Shown here piece by piece: positions 9,560-19,300 of a stretch of 64,000 nucleotides of DNA. The position numbers and the translations under genes were made by a program. The notes beneath the pieces were generated by a model. It was not told the DNA's origin, did no database searches, and saw only the letters and a list, made by a program, of their open reading frames with translations. The DNA is from Caulobacterales bacterium RIFCSPHIGHO2_01_FULL_70_19. Its GTDB lineage: Bacteria > Pseudomonadota > Alphaproteobacteria > Caulobacterales > Caulobacteraceae. The stretch spans positions 24,859 to 88,858 of the forward strand of contig MGLK01000023.1 of NCBI GenBank assembly GCA_001794825.1, written 5' to 3'. The stretch's first letter is position 1, and the number at the start of each line of letters is the position of its first letter.

Positions 9560-9576
9560 ATGCGAGCGGTTCGCAT
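9560..9576. promoter_or_regulatory. Fur-box-like palindrome before the siderophore receptor
   Basis: ATGCGAGCGGTTCGCAT pairs in 7 of 8 symmetric positions around its centre. It lies 22 bases upstream of the receptor ATG at 9538, followed (receptor-distal) by TATCATC. It resembles the site at 1497-1511. Binding by a Fur-type iron repressor is inferred. Confidence 0.5.
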
Positions 9577-9643
9577 TATCATCCTCGCCAGACGCCGCAA
9601 CCGAAATTGCGACACATTCTCAAAAAACTTTCGCCTCAGGCCC

Positions 9644-10852
9644 TCAGACGGCCGCCACCTGCTTCATCGGGACCATCGTGTCGGCCAGCCGCGCGGGGTC
9701 GACGGGCGCGCCCCGTCCGATCATCTGACGCCCCCCCATGAACTCCGCCGCCGCGTTCACCGCCTCGACGCAGACGATGCGGTCGCCCTTGAGGTGGAAG
9801 ACCGCGAAGGCGCCCGAATCCGGGTCGCCGCGCACCACCTGACGATCCGCGCCGTCCGGCAGGCCGGCGATCTGCAGCTTGACCTCGTACTGGTCGGACC
9901 AGAACCACGGGACCTCCGGCGCCGGCGCGGGACGCCCGACGATCGCCGCCGCCGCCTGCTTGGCCTGCTCCAGGGCGTTGGGGACGCTCTCCAGCCGGTG
10001 GCGCAGCCCGCCGAGCGCCGGGATGGGCCGGAAGGTCATGTCGCCGATGGCGTAGATCGCCGGATGCGAGGTTCGCGCGCTCTCGTCCACCACCACGCCG
10101 TTGTCGCAGGCCAGGCCGGCGGATCGCGCCAGCGCGTCGGAGGCCAGCGCTCCGACACCGACCAGCACCACGTCCGCCTCGACCCGTCGCCCGTCCGCCA
10201 GCCGCACGCCGTCGGGCTCGAACGCCGCGACCTCGGCCGAGGTCAGGATCTCCACGCCCTCCCGACGATGCCTTTCGGTGAAGAAGGCCGACAGGGCGGG
10301 CGAGGCCACCCGCGCCAGCACCCGGTCCATCCGCTCGATGACCACCGCCTCCGCGCCCAGGGCCCGGGCCGAGGCGGCGGCCTCCAGTCCGACGTAACCC
10401 CCGCCGACCACGGCCAGCCGCTTGCCCGGCGCCAGCGCCGCCTTCAGCCTCTGCGCATCGGCGAGGGTGCGCAGCTCCAGCAGGTCGCCCCGCTCGGCGC
10501 CGGGCAGGGGCAACTTCCGCGCCGTCGAGCCCGTGGCCAGGATCAGCACATCCCAGGCCTCGACCGTCCCGTCGGCGAACGTCGCCGTCCTTGCCGCCGG
10601 ATCGACCGCCGTGGCCGTGACGCCCATGCGCAGCTCGATGTCCTGTTCGGCGTAGAAGCTTTCCGGCCGCAGCAGCACGTCCTCCAGCTCCACCTCGCCC
10701 TTCAGCCAGGCCTTGGACAGCGGCGGGCGCTGGTACGGGGGAGCCGGCTCCTCGCCGGCCAGCAGCACCTGGCCGTCGAATCCGTACTGTCTGAGCAGGG
10801 CCGCCGCCGTGCCGCCTGCGTGTCCCGCGCCGATGATCAGAACCTTCGTCAT
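9644..10852 (-). CDS. NAD(P)/FAD-dependent oxidoreductase (ferredoxin reductase family)
   Basis: 402 residues from the ATG that begins MTKVLIIGAGHAGG; an upstream in-frame ATG at 10888 adds 12 residues without family likeness. Features are the N-terminal FAD fold GAGHAGGTAA, the PPYQRPPLSKAWL motif typical of rubredoxin/putidaredoxin/BphA4-type reductases, a second nucleotide fold VVGGGYVGLEAAA, and the FAD-ribityl motif YAIGDM. A reductase C-terminal domain follows, with WFWSDQYEVKLQIAGL. It transfers electrons from NAD(P)H to a ferredoxin or rubredoxin. No partner ferredoxin is adjacent, so the pathway is unknown. It is transcribed divergently from the secreted repeat protein at 10976. Confidence 0.9.
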   Translation of the reverse strand: MTKVLIIGAGHAGGTAAALLRQYGFDGQVLLAGEEPAPPYQRPPLSKAWLKGEVELEDVLLRPESFYAEQDIELRMGVTATAVDPAARTATFADGTVEAWDVLILATGSTARKLPLPGAERGDLLELRTLADAQRLKAALAPGKRLAVVGGGYVGLEAAASARALGAEAVVIERMDRVLARVASPALSAFFTERHRREGVEILTSAEVAAFEPDGVRLADGRRVEADVVLVGVGALASDALARSAGLACDNGVVVDESARTSHPAIYAIGDMTFRPIPALGGLRHRLESVPNALEQAKQAAAAIVGRPAPAPEVPWFWSDQYEVKLQIAGLPDGADRQVVRGDPDSGAFAVFHLKGDRIVCVEAVNAAAEFMGGRQMIGRGAPVDPARLADTMVPMKQVAAV

Positions 10853-10975
10853 GTTCGGGAAGTAGGGCGAGCCGGGCTGTTCCGCCAAGTCTGGATGCGC
10901 GGGAGGCGAACGGCGTTGCTGGAGCGCCGCCCGCGTGCAATCTTCGTTGCCGGGACATCCGGGGGGTTACGGGTC

Positions 10976-11863
10976 ATGAAAAAGGTTATCGTCGCCGCTC
11001 TCGCGGCCATGCTGGCGTCCGCCTCGGGCGCGGCGGCGCAGGATGCGTCCGCAACCGCCACCTACGGCGAGACGCGCTTGCGCTCGGGCTTCACGCCCGA
11101 CCCGCACTCGGTCAGCCTGACCGCCGGCGGCTCGATCGACGCCTCGCGGATCGGCTCGCCCTGCACCGGCTCCATCGCCAATGCGCCCGATTACGAGGTC
11201 ACCTACACCGCAGGCTCCCTGCCGCTCTACATCTACGTCAACTCGAGCAGCGACACGACGCTGGTCGTCAACGGCCCCGACGGGCAGTGGTACTGCGACG
11301 ACGACTCCAACGGCGGCGTCAACCCGCAGGTCACCTTCAACTCGCCGCGCTCGGGGACCTACGACATCTGGGTCGGAACCTTCAGCGGCGGCACGGCCGC
11401 GGCCACCCTCCACATCTCCGAACTTGCTGACGACGACAGCTCCGACCCGGAACCGGACGACTGGTCCATGCCGGACGCCAGCATGCGCGCCACCTACGGC
11501 GAGGTCGCGCTCCGGAGCGGCTTCACCCCGGATCCCCACCGCGTCCGCCTGACGGCGGGCGGGGCGGTCCCGGCTTCCAACGTTTCGGACCTTTGCGCCG
11601 GCACGATCGCGGTGGCGCCCGACTATCAGGTCACCTACACGGCCGGATCGCTGCCGCTGGTCTTCCGCAGCGAGTCGTCCACCGACACGACCCTGGTGAT
11701 CAACGGCCCCGACGGTCAGTGGTACTGCAACGACGACGGCTGGCATTCGAACAACGCCGAGGTGCGCTTCGACAAGCCCGCGTCCGGCGTCTACGACGTC
11801 TGGATCGGCGTCTACGGCGGCGGCACCAGCTCCGCCAACCTGCTGGTCACCGAAACGCCCTGA
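10976..11863 (+). CDS. Secreted protein of two tandem repeats
   Basis: 295 residues with a clear signal peptide (MKKVIVAALAAMLASASGAAAQ). The mature part is two homologous units of about 120 residues (roughly 25-145 and 160-295), joined by an acidic linker rich in Asp, Ser and Pro. Each unit has TYGE-x-x-LRSGFTPDPH, LTAGG, a CxG pair, APDYxVTYTAGSLPL, DTTLVxNGPDGQWYC, SGxYDxWVG/WIG and GGT. Two Cys per unit suggest a disulfide. The final strands resemble bacterial pre-peptidase C-terminal (PPC)-like beta domains. No enzyme motif is evident. A surface-binding or structural role is inferred only. Confidence 0.8.
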   Translation: MKKVIVAALAAMLASASGAAAQDASATATYGETRLRSGFTPDPHSVSLTAGGSIDASRIGSPCTGSIANAPDYEVTYTAGSLPLYIYVNSSSDTTLVVNGPDGQWYCDDDSNGGVNPQVTFNSPRSGTYDIWVGTFSGGTAAATLHISELADDDSSDPEPDDWSMPDASMRATYGEVALRSGFTPDPHRVRLTAGGAVPASNVSDLCAGTIAVAPDYQVTYTAGSLPLVFRSESSTDTTLVINGPDGQWYCNDDGWHSNNAEVRFDKPASGVYDVWIGVYGGGTSSANLLVTETP

Positions 11864-11910
11864 TCGCGTCGCCCGGGGGAACCGCCCGGGGTCGCTACGG
11901 ATTCCCCTGC

Positions 11911-11938
11911 TGACGGCCCGGCTCCGGCCCGGCCGTCA
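11911..11938 (+). terminator. Hairpin after the secreted repeat protein
   Basis: TGACGGCC and GGCCGTCA form an 8-bp stem around a GC-rich loop, 47 bases after the stop at 11863. There is no T-run, so intrinsic termination is only tentative. Confidence 0.3.
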
Positions 11939-11950
11939 CATGGTGTTTCA

Positions 11951-11977
11951 GGCGGAGCCGTATCGGTTGGCTCCGCC
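11951..11977 (+). other. Hairpin in the zwf leader
   Basis: GGCGGAGCC and GGCTCCGCC form a perfect 9-bp stem with a 9-base loop, 58 bases before the zwf start. It could end upstream transcription or structure the zwf leader. No HexR-type operator is recognised here. Confidence 0.3.
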
Positions 11978-12034
11978 TCCGGAAGCGGCCAAAGACCCTT
12001 CACGGAGACGGGTTCAACGAGCGAAGGAGCGGGG

Positions 12035-13495
12035 ATGGCGGCCCTTGTGCTGTTCGGCGGCGGCGGCGACCTCGCCATGCGGATGCTGCTGCCCTCGCTC
12101 TACTTCCTCGAGCACGACAGCCTGCTGCCCGACGACCTGAAGATCATCGGCGCCGCCCGCTCCGACGAGAGCCGCGACGAATACCTCGCCAAGGTCCGGG
12201 CCGCCGTCGAGGGCAAGGCCGTGGCCGACGACGCCTGGTCGGAGGCGGCGTGGAGCCGCCTGGCCGACCGCCTCGACTACCTCGCTGTCGACGCCACCGA
12301 CCCGGCCAGTCTGGAGCCGTTGAAGGCGCGTGTCGGGGATGGACCCACCACCTCCTTCCTCGCCGTCTCCCCCTCGCTCTACGGCCGCATCGTCACCGCG
12401 CTGAAGACGGCGGGTCTGGCGGGCCCGAACGATCGGGTGGTGCTGGAGAAGCCGGTCGGCCGCGATCTCGAGACCTTCCGCCAGATCGACGACGCGGTGG
12501 CCCACGCCTTCAGCGAGAACCAGGTCTTCCGCATCGACCACTATCTCGGCAAGGAGACGGTCCAGAACCTGATCGCCCTCCGCTTCGGCAACACGGTATT
12601 CGAGCCGCTGTGGAACAACCTTTCGATCGATCACGTGCAGATCACCGTGGGCGAGACCGTCGGCGTCGGCGACCGCTGGCCCTACTACGACGAGTACGGC
12701 GCGCTGCGCGACATGCTGCAGAACCACATGCTGCAGCTGCTCTGCCTGGTGGCCATGGAGCCGCCGGCCGACCTCGACCCGGACTCGGTGCGAAACGAGA
12801 AGGTCAAGGTGCTGCGGTCGCTGCGCCCGATCACGCCTGACGAGGCCGAGCGCGTCACCGTTCGCGGCCAGTACGTCGGCGGAACCGTCGAGGGCGAGGT
12901 GGTCAGGGGGTACGACGAGGAACGCGGCCAGGACTCGGACACCGAGACCTTCGTGGCCATCCGCGCCGAGATCGACAACTGGCGCTGGGCCGGCGTCCCC
13001 TTCTTCATGCGCACCGGCAAGCGCCTGCCCGAGAAGCGCACCGAGATCGTCATCCAGTTCAAGCCGGTGCCGCACTCGATCTTCGACCACGGCGACCGCG
13101 GGGCCCTGGCGGCCAACCGCATGGTGATCGAGCTCCAGCCGGAAGAGGACATCTCCCTGTCGGTGATGAACAAGCGCCCCGGGCTCGAGCAGCGCATGCA
13201 GCTGCAGCCGATCCGCATGTCGCTGTCGTGGGGCCAGAACGACCGCGACGCCCGGCCGCCGCGGCGCCGCATCGCCTACGAGCGCCTGCTGCTCGACGCG
13301 CTGGCCGGGGACTCCACCCTGTTCGTTCGCCGCGACGAGGCCGAGCAGGCGTGGAAGTGGGTCGACGAGGTCTCCGAGGCCTGGGCGGAGGGCGAGGTCC
13401 GCCCGCAGGAATACGCCGCCGGAACCTGGGGGCCCGAGGCCGCCGCCGCCCTGCTGGCCCGCACCGGGCGAGAATGGAACACCGGTCATGGCTGA
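12035..13495 (+). CDS. zwf: Glucose-6-phosphate 1-dehydrogenase
   Basis: 486 residues, normal length. It oxidises glucose 6-phosphate to 6-phosphogluconolactone with NAD(P)+. The N-terminal nucleotide-binding motif is GGGGDLAMR (residues 8-16), LEKPVGRDL follows near 137-145, and the substrate/catalytic signature RIDHYLGKE is at 166-174. A GGAG-containing site precedes the ATG. It heads the zwf-pgl-edd-glk operon, which commits glucose to the Entner-Doudoroff pathway; the aldolase gene eda is at 25896. Its stop overlaps pgl by eight bases, implying translational coupling. Confidence 0.97.
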   Translation: MAALVLFGGGGDLAMRMLLPSLYFLEHDSLLPDDLKIIGAARSDESRDEYLAKVRAAVEGKAVADDAWSEAAWSRLADRLDYLAVDATDPASLEPLKARVGDGPTTSFLAVSPSLYGRIVTALKTAGLAGPNDRVVLEKPVGRDLETFRQIDDAVAHAFSENQVFRIDHYLGKETVQNLIALRFGNTVFEPLWNNLSIDHVQITVGETVGVGDRWPYYDEYGALRDMLQNHMLQLLCLVAMEPPADLDPDSVRNEKVKVLRSLRPITPDEAERVTVRGQYVGGTVEGEVVRGYDEERGQDSDTETFVAIRAEIDNWRWAGVPFFMRTGKRLPEKRTEIVIQFKPVPHSIFDHGDRGALAANRMVIELQPEEDISLSVMNKRPGLEQRMQLQPIRMSLSWGQNDRDARPPRRRIAYERLLLDALAGDSTLFVRRDEAEQAWKWVDEVSEAWAEGEVRPQEYAAGTWGPEAAAALLARTGREWNTGHG

Positions 13496-14201
13496 GGTCC
13501 GCGCCTTCTCCCACGCCGCCGCCTGGGCCGTGGCCTGCGCCGATCGCCTCGCCGACGCCCTGTCGACCGCCCTCGCCGCCGACGGCGCCGCCTTGTTCGC
13601 CGGCGCCGGCGGCTCCACGCCCGAGCCGATCTACCGCCGTCTGGCCGCCGCCCCGCTCGACTGGTCGCGGGTCACGGCCACCCTCGTCGACGAGCGCTAC
13701 GTCCCCGAATTCTCCGACAAGTCCAACGCCCGACTGCTGAAGCGGACCCTGCTGACCGGCCCGGCCGCCGCCGCCCGCTTCGTGCCGCTCTACAGCGAAC
13801 AGGTCACCGTCGACCGGGCGGGTCTGCTGGCCGCCCACGCCCTGCGCGCCGTGGGGCGACCCTTGGACGCGGTCCTTCTCGGCATGGGCGAGGATGGCCA
13901 TATCTGCTCGATGTTCCCCGACAATCCCGCGCTGAAGCAGCTGCTCGCGCCGAACAACCCGCCCCTCGTCCTCGCCGTCCACAAGAGCCGCTCCACCTCG
14001 GCCCCGCAGGAAGACCGCCTGTCGATGAACCTGCCCTGGCTGGCGCAGGCTCGCCGCGTGGTCCTGGCCCTTACCGGCGCGACCAAGCGGGAGGTCTTCG
14101 AGCGCGAGGTCGGCGGCGATCCCTCGGTCTCGCCGATCGCCGCCCTGGTCGCCGCCCGCGGCGGAGACATCGAGGTCCTGTGGACGGAGACCGCCCGATG
14201 A
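13488..14201 (+). CDS. pgl: 6-phosphogluconolactonase
   Basis: 237 residues of the DevB/SugarP-isomerase fold. It hydrolyses 6-phosphogluconolactone to 6-phosphogluconate. Motifs are [19 protein letters not shown] near the N-terminus, [34 protein letters not shown] with the catalytic-region His, and a late [13 protein letters not shown]. It overlaps zwf by eight bases and edd by four (ATGA), consistent with one transcript. Confidence 0.95.
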   Translation: MAEVRAFSHAAAWAVACADRLADALSTALAADGAALFAGAGGSTPEPIYRRLAAAPLDWSRVTATLVDERYVPEFSDKSNARLLKRTLLTGPAAAARFVPLYSEQVTVDRAGLLAAHALRAVGRPLDAVLLGMGEDGHICSMFPDNPALKQLLAPNNPPLVLAVHKSRSTSAPQEDRLSMNLPWLAQARRVVLALTGATKREVFEREVGGDPSVSPIAALVAARGGDIEVLWTETAR

Positions 14202-16090
14202 AGCCGCTCAACCCCGTCGTCGCCGAGGTCACGGCCCGCATCGTCGAGCGCAGCCGCGCGACCCGCACCGACTACCTGCGCCGCATGGACGCCGCCGGTT
14301 CCGACAGGCCCGGCCGCGCCAAGCTCAGCTGCGCCAACTGGGCCCACGCCTTCGCCGGCCAGCCGGTGGTCGACAAGCTGACCGTCATGTCCGGGACCCA
14401 GCCCAACGTCGGCATCGTCACCGCCTACAACGACATGCTCTCGGCCCACGTGCCGTTCGAGCGCTTTCCGCCGATCATCCGCGAGGCGGCCCGCGAGATG
14501 GGCGCCACCGCCCAGGTCGCCGGCGCCACCCCGGCCATGTGCGACGGCGTCACCCAGGGCCGCCCCGGCATGGAGCTGTCGCTGTTCAGCCGCGACGTCA
14601 TCGCCATGTCGACCGGCGTGGCCCTGAGCCACGACGCCTTCGACGCCGCCATATGCCTGGGCGTCTGCGACAAGATCGTCCCCGGCCTGTTCATGGGCTC
14701 GCTGGCCTTCGGCCACCTGCCGGTGGTCTTCGCCCCGGCCGGGCCCATGCCGTCCGGCATCCCCAACGCCGAGAAGGCCCGGGTCCGCGCCCTCTACGCC
14801 CAGGGCAAGGTCGACCGCCACACCCTGCTGCAGAGCGAGGTGGGCTCCTACCACTCGCCCGGCACCTGCACCTTCTACGGCACCGCCAACTCCAACCAGA
14901 TGATGATGGAGCTGGCCGGTCTGCACATGCCGTCGACGGCCTTCGTCCATCCGGAGACCGGGCTGCGCGACGCCCTCACCGCCGCCGCCGCGAGACAGGC
15001 TGTGATCCTGGCCCGCGAGGGCCGCGGCCGCATGGCCGACGTCATCGACGAGAAGTCGGTGGTCAACATGATCGTGGCCCTGCTCGCCACCGGCGGCTCG
15101 ACCAACCACGCCATCCACCTGGTGGCCATGGCGCGCGCCGGCGGCATCCTCATCGACTGGACCGACATGGACCAGCTCAGCTCGGTCACGCCCCTGCTGG
15201 CCCGCGTCTATCCCAACGGCTCGGCCGACGTGAACGCCTTCCAGGCCGCCGGCGGCGTCGCCTTCGTCGCCCGCGAGCTGGCGGAGAACGGCCACGTCCA
15301 CGCCGACGTCGAGACCATCATGGGCCGCGGCATCCACCACTATTTCCAGGAGCCCTCGCTGATCGACGGCGAGCTGGTCTGGCGCGACGGGGTGGCGGAA
15401 AGCCTCGACACCGACATCCTCCGGCCCGCCTCCGATCCGTTCCAGAAGGACGGCGGCCTGCGCCTGGTCCAGGGCGACCTCGGCCGGGCGGTGATCAAGG
15501 TCTCGGCCGTCAAGCCGGAGCACCGCATCATCGAGGCCCCCGCCGCCGTGTTCGAGACCCAGGAAGAAGCGCTGCAGGCCTTCAAGGACGGCCGGCTGGA
15601 TCGCGACGTGGTCGTGGTGCTGCGCTTCCAGGGCCCGAAGGCCAACGGCATGCCCGAGCTGCACAGCCTGTCGCCGGCGCTGGGCGTCCTGCAGGACCGC
15701 GGCTTCAAGGTCGCCTTCGTCACTGACGGCCGCATGTCGGGCGCCTCGGGCAAGACGCCGGCCGCCATCCACGTCAGTCCCGAGGCGCTGGCCGGCGGGC
15801 CGCTGGCCCATGTGCGCGACGGCGACGTCATCCGGCTCGACGCCGAGGCCGGCGTCCTGACCACGGTCGGCGTCGGCGACCTGCGCGCCCGCCCGGCGGC
15901 GCAGCGCACCGAGGCCCACGCCAGCGGCTCCGCCTGGGGCTTCGGCCGCGAGCTGTTCGCCTCGTTCCGCCGGATGGCGGGCACGGCCGAGGAAGGCGCC
16001 TCGGTCTGCTTCGCCGGACCGCCGGCGCCGAACGGCCACGCCGACGGGCCGCCGGATCCGAACATCGTCGACCGGGCGGTGGACGCCTGA
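14198..16090 (+). CDS. edd: Phosphogluconate dehydratase
   Basis: 630 residues, slightly longer than the usual 600-610. It dehydrates 6-phosphogluconate to 2-keto-3-deoxy-6-phosphogluconate using a [4Fe-4S] cluster. Conserved IlvD/Edd stretches are visible: [57 protein letters not shown] and [17 protein letters not shown]. The ATG at 14198 overlaps the pgl stop; an alternative ATG six codons earlier is less likely. The product is cleaved by Eda, encoded at 25896. Confidence 0.96.
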   Translation: MKPLNPVVAEVTARIVERSRATRTDYLRRMDAAGSDRPGRAKLSCANWAHAFAGQPVVDKLTVMSGTQPNVGIVTAYNDMLSAHVPFERFPPIIREAAREMGATAQVAGATPAMCDGVTQGRPGMELSLFSRDVIAMSTGVALSHDAFDAAICLGVCDKIVPGLFMGSLAFGHLPVVFAPAGPMPSGIPNAEKARVRALYAQGKVDRHTLLQSEVGSYHSPGTCTFYGTANSNQMMMELAGLHMPSTAFVHPETGLRDALTAAAARQAVILAREGRGRMADVIDEKSVVNMIVALLATGGSTNHAIHLVAMARAGGILIDWTDMDQLSSVTPLLARVYPNGSADVNAFQAAGGVAFVARELAENGHVHADVETIMGRGIHHYFQEPSLIDGELVWRDGVAESLDTDILRPASDPFQKDGGLRLVQGDLGRAVIKVSAVKPEHRIIEAPAAVFETQEEALQAFKDGRLDRDVVVVLRFQGPKANGMPELHSLSPALGVLQDRGFKVAFVTDGRMSGASGKTPAAIHVSPEALAGGPLAHVRDGDVIRLDAEAGVLTTVGVGDLRARPAAQRTEAHASGSAWGFGRELFASFRRMAGTAEEGASVCFAGPPAPNGHADGPPDPNIVDRAVDA

Positions 16091-16106
16091 TGCAGGGGGG
16101 AATGCA

Positions 16107-17084
16107 GTGACCGTGGCCTGGGACAAGACGCTTCTGGTCGGCGACGTGGGCGGCACCAACGCGCGCTTCGCCATCGCCCACATGATCAACGGCAAGCCTG
16201 TGCTCGAGCACCACGAGAGCTTCAAGGGCGCCGACCACCCGACCTTCCTCGGCGCGGTGCAGGCCTTCATCGACGGCTGCGAGGTCAAGCCGAGCGCAGG
16301 CGTCATCGCCGTCGCCGGGCCGGTCACCGACGGCGAGATCGATCTGACGAATTCGCACTGGCGCCTGTCGGAGGCCCAGCTCGAGACCCTCGGCCTGAGA
16401 CCCGCCCGCCTGATCAACGATTTCGAGGCCCTGGCCTGGGGCGCGCCGGTCGTCCCGGCCGACCAGCTCGCCTCGCTCGGTGGGCCCGACGAGGGCGACC
16501 CCGACAGCGCCATCGCGGTGCTCGGGCCGGGCACCGGCTTCGGCGTCTCGGCCCTCATCCGCGACGGCCGCGGCGGCGAGATGGCCATGCCGTCGGAAGG
16601 CGGCCACGCCTGCTTCGCCCCCGGCGATCCGATCGAGGACGAGATCCTGCGCATCCTGCGCCGCCGCTACGACCGCGTCTCCATCGAGCGGCTGATCTGC
16701 GGCCCCGGCCTGCTCAACATGCACCGGGCCCTGGCCGAGATCGACGGCCGCGAGACCCACATCGACGACCCGGCCCAGATCACGGCCGAGGCGCTGGCGG
16801 ATCCGCGCAGCCCCTGCGGGGCCACCCTCGCCCGCTTCTGCGCCATCCTCGGCGCGGTGGCCGGCGACATCGCCCTGACCACCGGCGCGCGCGGCGGGGT
16901 CTACATCGCCGGCGGCATCGCCCCGCGCATCCTGCCCTTCCTGCAGGCCAGCCCCTTCCGCGAACGGTTCGAGCGCAAGGGCCGCTTCACCGACTACATG
17001 AAGGCCATCCCCACGCGGGTGATCCTGCACAAGCACGCTGCCCTTCTCGGCGCCGCCCGGGTGGCCTTCGCGGACGCCGGCTGA
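16107..17084 (+). CDS. glk: Glucokinase (ROK-independent, Glk type)
   Basis: 325 residues, GTG start with a GGGGG-rich site upstream. It phosphorylates glucose with ATP, supplying zwf with substrate. Motifs are the phosphate-binding [14 protein letters not shown] at the N-terminus, [30 protein letters not shown] with the catalytic Asp, [12 protein letters not shown] and the late [16 protein letters not shown]. It is the last gene of the Entner-Doudoroff operon, 16 bases after edd. Confidence 0.95.
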   Translation: MTVAWDKTLLVGDVGGTNARFAIAHMINGKPVLEHHESFKGADHPTFLGAVQAFIDGCEVKPSAGVIAVAGPVTDGEIDLTNSHWRLSEAQLETLGLRPARLINDFEALAWGAPVVPADQLASLGGPDEGDPDSAIAVLGPGTGFGVSALIRDGRGGEMAMPSEGGHACFAPGDPIEDEILRILRRRYDRVSIERLICGPGLLNMHRALAEIDGRETHIDDPAQITAEALADPRSPCGATLARFCAILGAVAGDIALTTGARGGVYIAGGIAPRILPFLQASPFRERFERKGRFTDYMKAIPTRVILHKHAALLGAARVAFADAG

Positions 17085-17182
17085 GGCGAACGTCGCCGGC
17101 CTGACATTTCTATCACGGCGGCGTGAACCTTCCGGGAAGCGTGGCGTTACAGCAGTCCAATCCATCGGAGGGACTGTTCCCA

Positions 17183-17443
17183 ATGCGTAAGTTCACCATC
17201 GCCGCCGCCGCCCTGTTCGCCGTCGCCGGCCTCGCCGCCTGCAACAGCCCGGCGGACGAGAAGGCCGAGCAGCAGGCCGACGCCCTGGAGTCCCAGGCCG
17301 CCGCCACGCCGAACGAGGCGGAAGAGACCATGCTCAACGAGAAGGCCGACCAGATCGAGCAGCAGGCCGGCAACGCCGACGGCGGCATGACCACCGAGAA
17401 CACTCCGGAGACCTCGCCGAGCGAGATGAACCCGGGCCAGTAA
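17183..17443 (+). CDS. Small acidic lipoprotein
   Basis: 86 residues. The ATG follows a strong CGGAGGGA site. The signal peptide ends in the lipobox LAAC, so Cys20 would be lipidated. The mature part is almost only Ala, Glu, Gln, Asp and Asn (ADEKAEQQADALESQAAAT), predicted as a charged helix. Such short lipoproteins are common in Caulobacterales and resemble the lipoprotein at 23040-23351 in style. Function unknown. An intrinsic terminator follows. Confidence 0.8.
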   Translation: MRKFTIAAAALFAVAGLAACNSPADEKAEQQADALESQAAATPNEAEETMLNEKADQIEQQAGNADGGMTTENTPETSPSEMNPGQ

Positions 17444-17461
17444 GAACCGGCTTGCGGATCA

Positions 17462-17492
17462 GGCCCCCGTCGCTCGCGGCGGGGGCCTTTTT
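17462..17492 (+). terminator. Rho-independent terminator
   Basis: An 11-bp GC-rich stem (GGCCCCCGTCG with CGGCGGGGGCC, one G-T pair), a four-base loop and five T residues follow 18 bases after the lipoprotein stop. Confidence 0.85.
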
Positions 17493-17508
17493 CATGCGCG
17501 GAAGCCGT

Positions 17509-17931
17509 TCAGTCGACGCAGATCGCCGCCTCCGCCCGCCCGTCCTCGACCCGCGCGTAGCAGCCGAAGCGGCCGCTGTCGGCCTGGCACTGGCCCACAG
17601 CCGAAGCGCCGGCCGCCGGGAACGGCGCGTCTTCCACGCGGCAGTCGCCGAGGCAGTCGTCGCCGTCGGTGCAGCGCTTGCCTGCGTCGGCGTAGCTCAC
17701 CACGCACTGCAGCGTCTGCATCCGGCCCTGCGGCAGCATGCGCCCCCCGCGCGCTTCGCAATCCGAGGCCTCGGTCCGCTCCGGAACCCGCACCGGCGGC
17801 GGCACATCGGTGGTGTCGACGTCGCGCACCACCGGCGGCTCCTGGTCGCCCTCGCCGCCGGCGGAGGTTGCCGGCATCGGCTGGCAGGCGACGGCCAGCA
17901 GGCTCGCGCCGATGATCAGGAGGCGCTTCAT
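17509..17931 (-). CDS. Hypothetical Cys-rich lipoprotein
   Basis: 140 residues. Signal peptide [16 protein letters not shown] with lipobox LAVAC. The mature part has a Pro-rich linker ([15 protein letters not shown]) followed by a region with seven further cysteines ([47 protein letters not shown]). These could form disulfides in the periplasm. No family is recognised with confidence. The ATG overlaps the hmgA stop (ATGA), so it is translated as the second gene of that transcript. Confidence 0.75.
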   Translation of the reverse strand: MKRLLIIGASLLAVACQPMPATSAGGEGDQEPPVVRDVDTTDVPPPVRVPERTEASDCEARGGRMLPQGRMQTLQCVVSYADAGKRCTDGDDCLGDCRVEDAPFPAAGASAVGQCQADSGRFGCYARVEDGRAEAAICVD

Positions 17932-19226
17932 CCGACCCGCCCCTTCTCGAACCCGGACCAGACGTCGTCGTAGTCCAGCTGCATGGTCGGACTGGTCTGC
18001 GCCCACGCCGTCGTCCGGATCGGCATCCGGCTCTCGAACATGAAGGCCAGGGTGTTCTCGATCTTCACCGGCTTGAGGTCGGCCTTCACCGCCTTGTCGT
18101 AGCTGGCCTGGTCGGGGCCGTGGCCGCTCATGCAGTTGTGCAGCGAGGCGCCGCCCGGGGCGAAGCCGCCCTCCTTGGCGTCGTACTCGCCGAACACCAG
18201 CCCCATGAACTCGCTCATCACGTTGCGGTGGAACCACGGCGGCCGGAAGGTGTCCTCGGCCACCATCCAGCGCGGCGGGAAGATCACGAAATCGCAGTTG
18301 GCCGTGCCGGCCGTCTCCGACGGCGAGGTCAGCACCGTGAAGATCGACGGGTCCGGGTGGTCGAAGCTGACCGTGCCGATCGTGTTGAACTTCGCCGTGT
18401 CGTACTTGTAGGGGGCCAGGTTGCCGTGCCAGCCGACCACGTCCAGCGGGCTGTGGGCGAAGGTCGTGGTCCACAGCCGGCCGCCGAACTTCTGCACGCA
18501 CTCGGTGGGGCGATCCACGTCCTCGAACCACGCCGTCGGCGTCTCGAAGTCGCGCGGATTGGCCAGGCCGTTGGCCCCGATCGGCCCGAGATCCGGAATG
18601 CGGAAGATGGCGCCGTAGTTCTCGCAGACGTAGCCGCGGATCTCGCCCTCGCACTCGACCCGGAAACGCACCCCGCGCGGGATCACCACGATCTCGCCGG
18701 GGCGGGCGTCGAGACGTCCCATTTCCGTGACAAAAACCTGTTGTCCCATCTGTGGGACGATCAGCAGCTCGCCGTCGGCGCAGTAGAACACCCGGTCGAC
18801 CATCGACCGGTTGGCCGCGTACAGGTGGATGCCGATCCCGGCGGCGGCGTCCGGATCGCCGTTGCCGCCATAGGTGACCAGACCCTCGACCCAGTCGGTC
18901 GGTTCGGACGGCATGGGCAGCGGGTCCCAGCGCATGCGGTTGGGCGACGGCGGCGCCTCCGTGAACGGCCCGGACCGCAGCCTGCCCTGGGCGGACGGCT
19001 GATAGGCAGGATGCTGGGCCGACGGCCGCAGCCGGTACAGCCAGCTCCGGCGGTTCTCGCTGCGCGGCGCGGTGAACGCCGTGCCCGACAGCTGCTCGGC
19101 GTAGAGGCCGAGGCTGTGCCGCTGCGGCGAGTTCCGCCCCTCCGGCAGCGCCCCCTCCACCGCCTCGGTCGAGAAGTGATTGCCGAAGCCCGGCATGTAC
19201 CCAGGCGCGTTGGCTCGCGTCGTCAT
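17928..19226 (-). CDS. hmgA: Homogentisate 1,2-dioxygenase
   Basis: 432 residues, the expected size. It opens the ring of homogentisate to maleylacetoacetate in tyrosine/phenylalanine breakdown, using Fe(II). Seen are the N-terminal [45 protein letters not shown] and [12 protein letters not shown]. The metal region includes [15 protein letters not shown] and [11 protein letters not shown]. The downstream pathway enzymes (maleylacetoacetate isomerase, fumarylacetoacetase) are not in the window. Confidence 0.96.
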   Translation of the reverse strand: MTTRANAPGYMPGFGNHFSTEAVEGALPEGRNSPQRHSLGLYAEQLSGTAFTAPRSENRRSWLYRLRPSAQHPAYQPSAQGRLRSGPFTEAPPSPNRMRWDPLPMPSEPTDWVEGLVTYGGNGDPDAAAGIGIHLYAANRSMVDRVFYCADGELLIVPQMGQQVFVTEMGRLDARPGEIVVIPRGVRFRVECEGEIRGYVCENYGAIFRIPDLGPIGANGLANPRDFETPTAWFEDVDRPTECVQKFGGRLWTTTFAHSPLDVVGWHGNLAPYKYDTAKFNTIGTVSFDHPDPSIFTVLTSPSETAGTANCDFVIFPPRWMVAEDTFRPPWFHRNVMSEFMGLVFGEYDAKEGGFAPGGASLHNCMSGHGPDQASYDKAVKADLKPVKIENTLAFMFESRMPIRTTAWAQTSPTMQLDYDDVWSGFEKGRVG

Positions 19227-19300
19227 GTGCGTTTTCTCCCGTTCGGGAGATTTAGCCCCCGGGGGGAGGCCCCGCCACCCCCGGAAAACACCGTAGCCGT

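Noticed and set aside
13790..16654. 954-codon minus-strand frame opposite pgl-edd-glk
   Set aside because: Antisense to recognised metabolic genes; composition typical of a GC-rich shadow.
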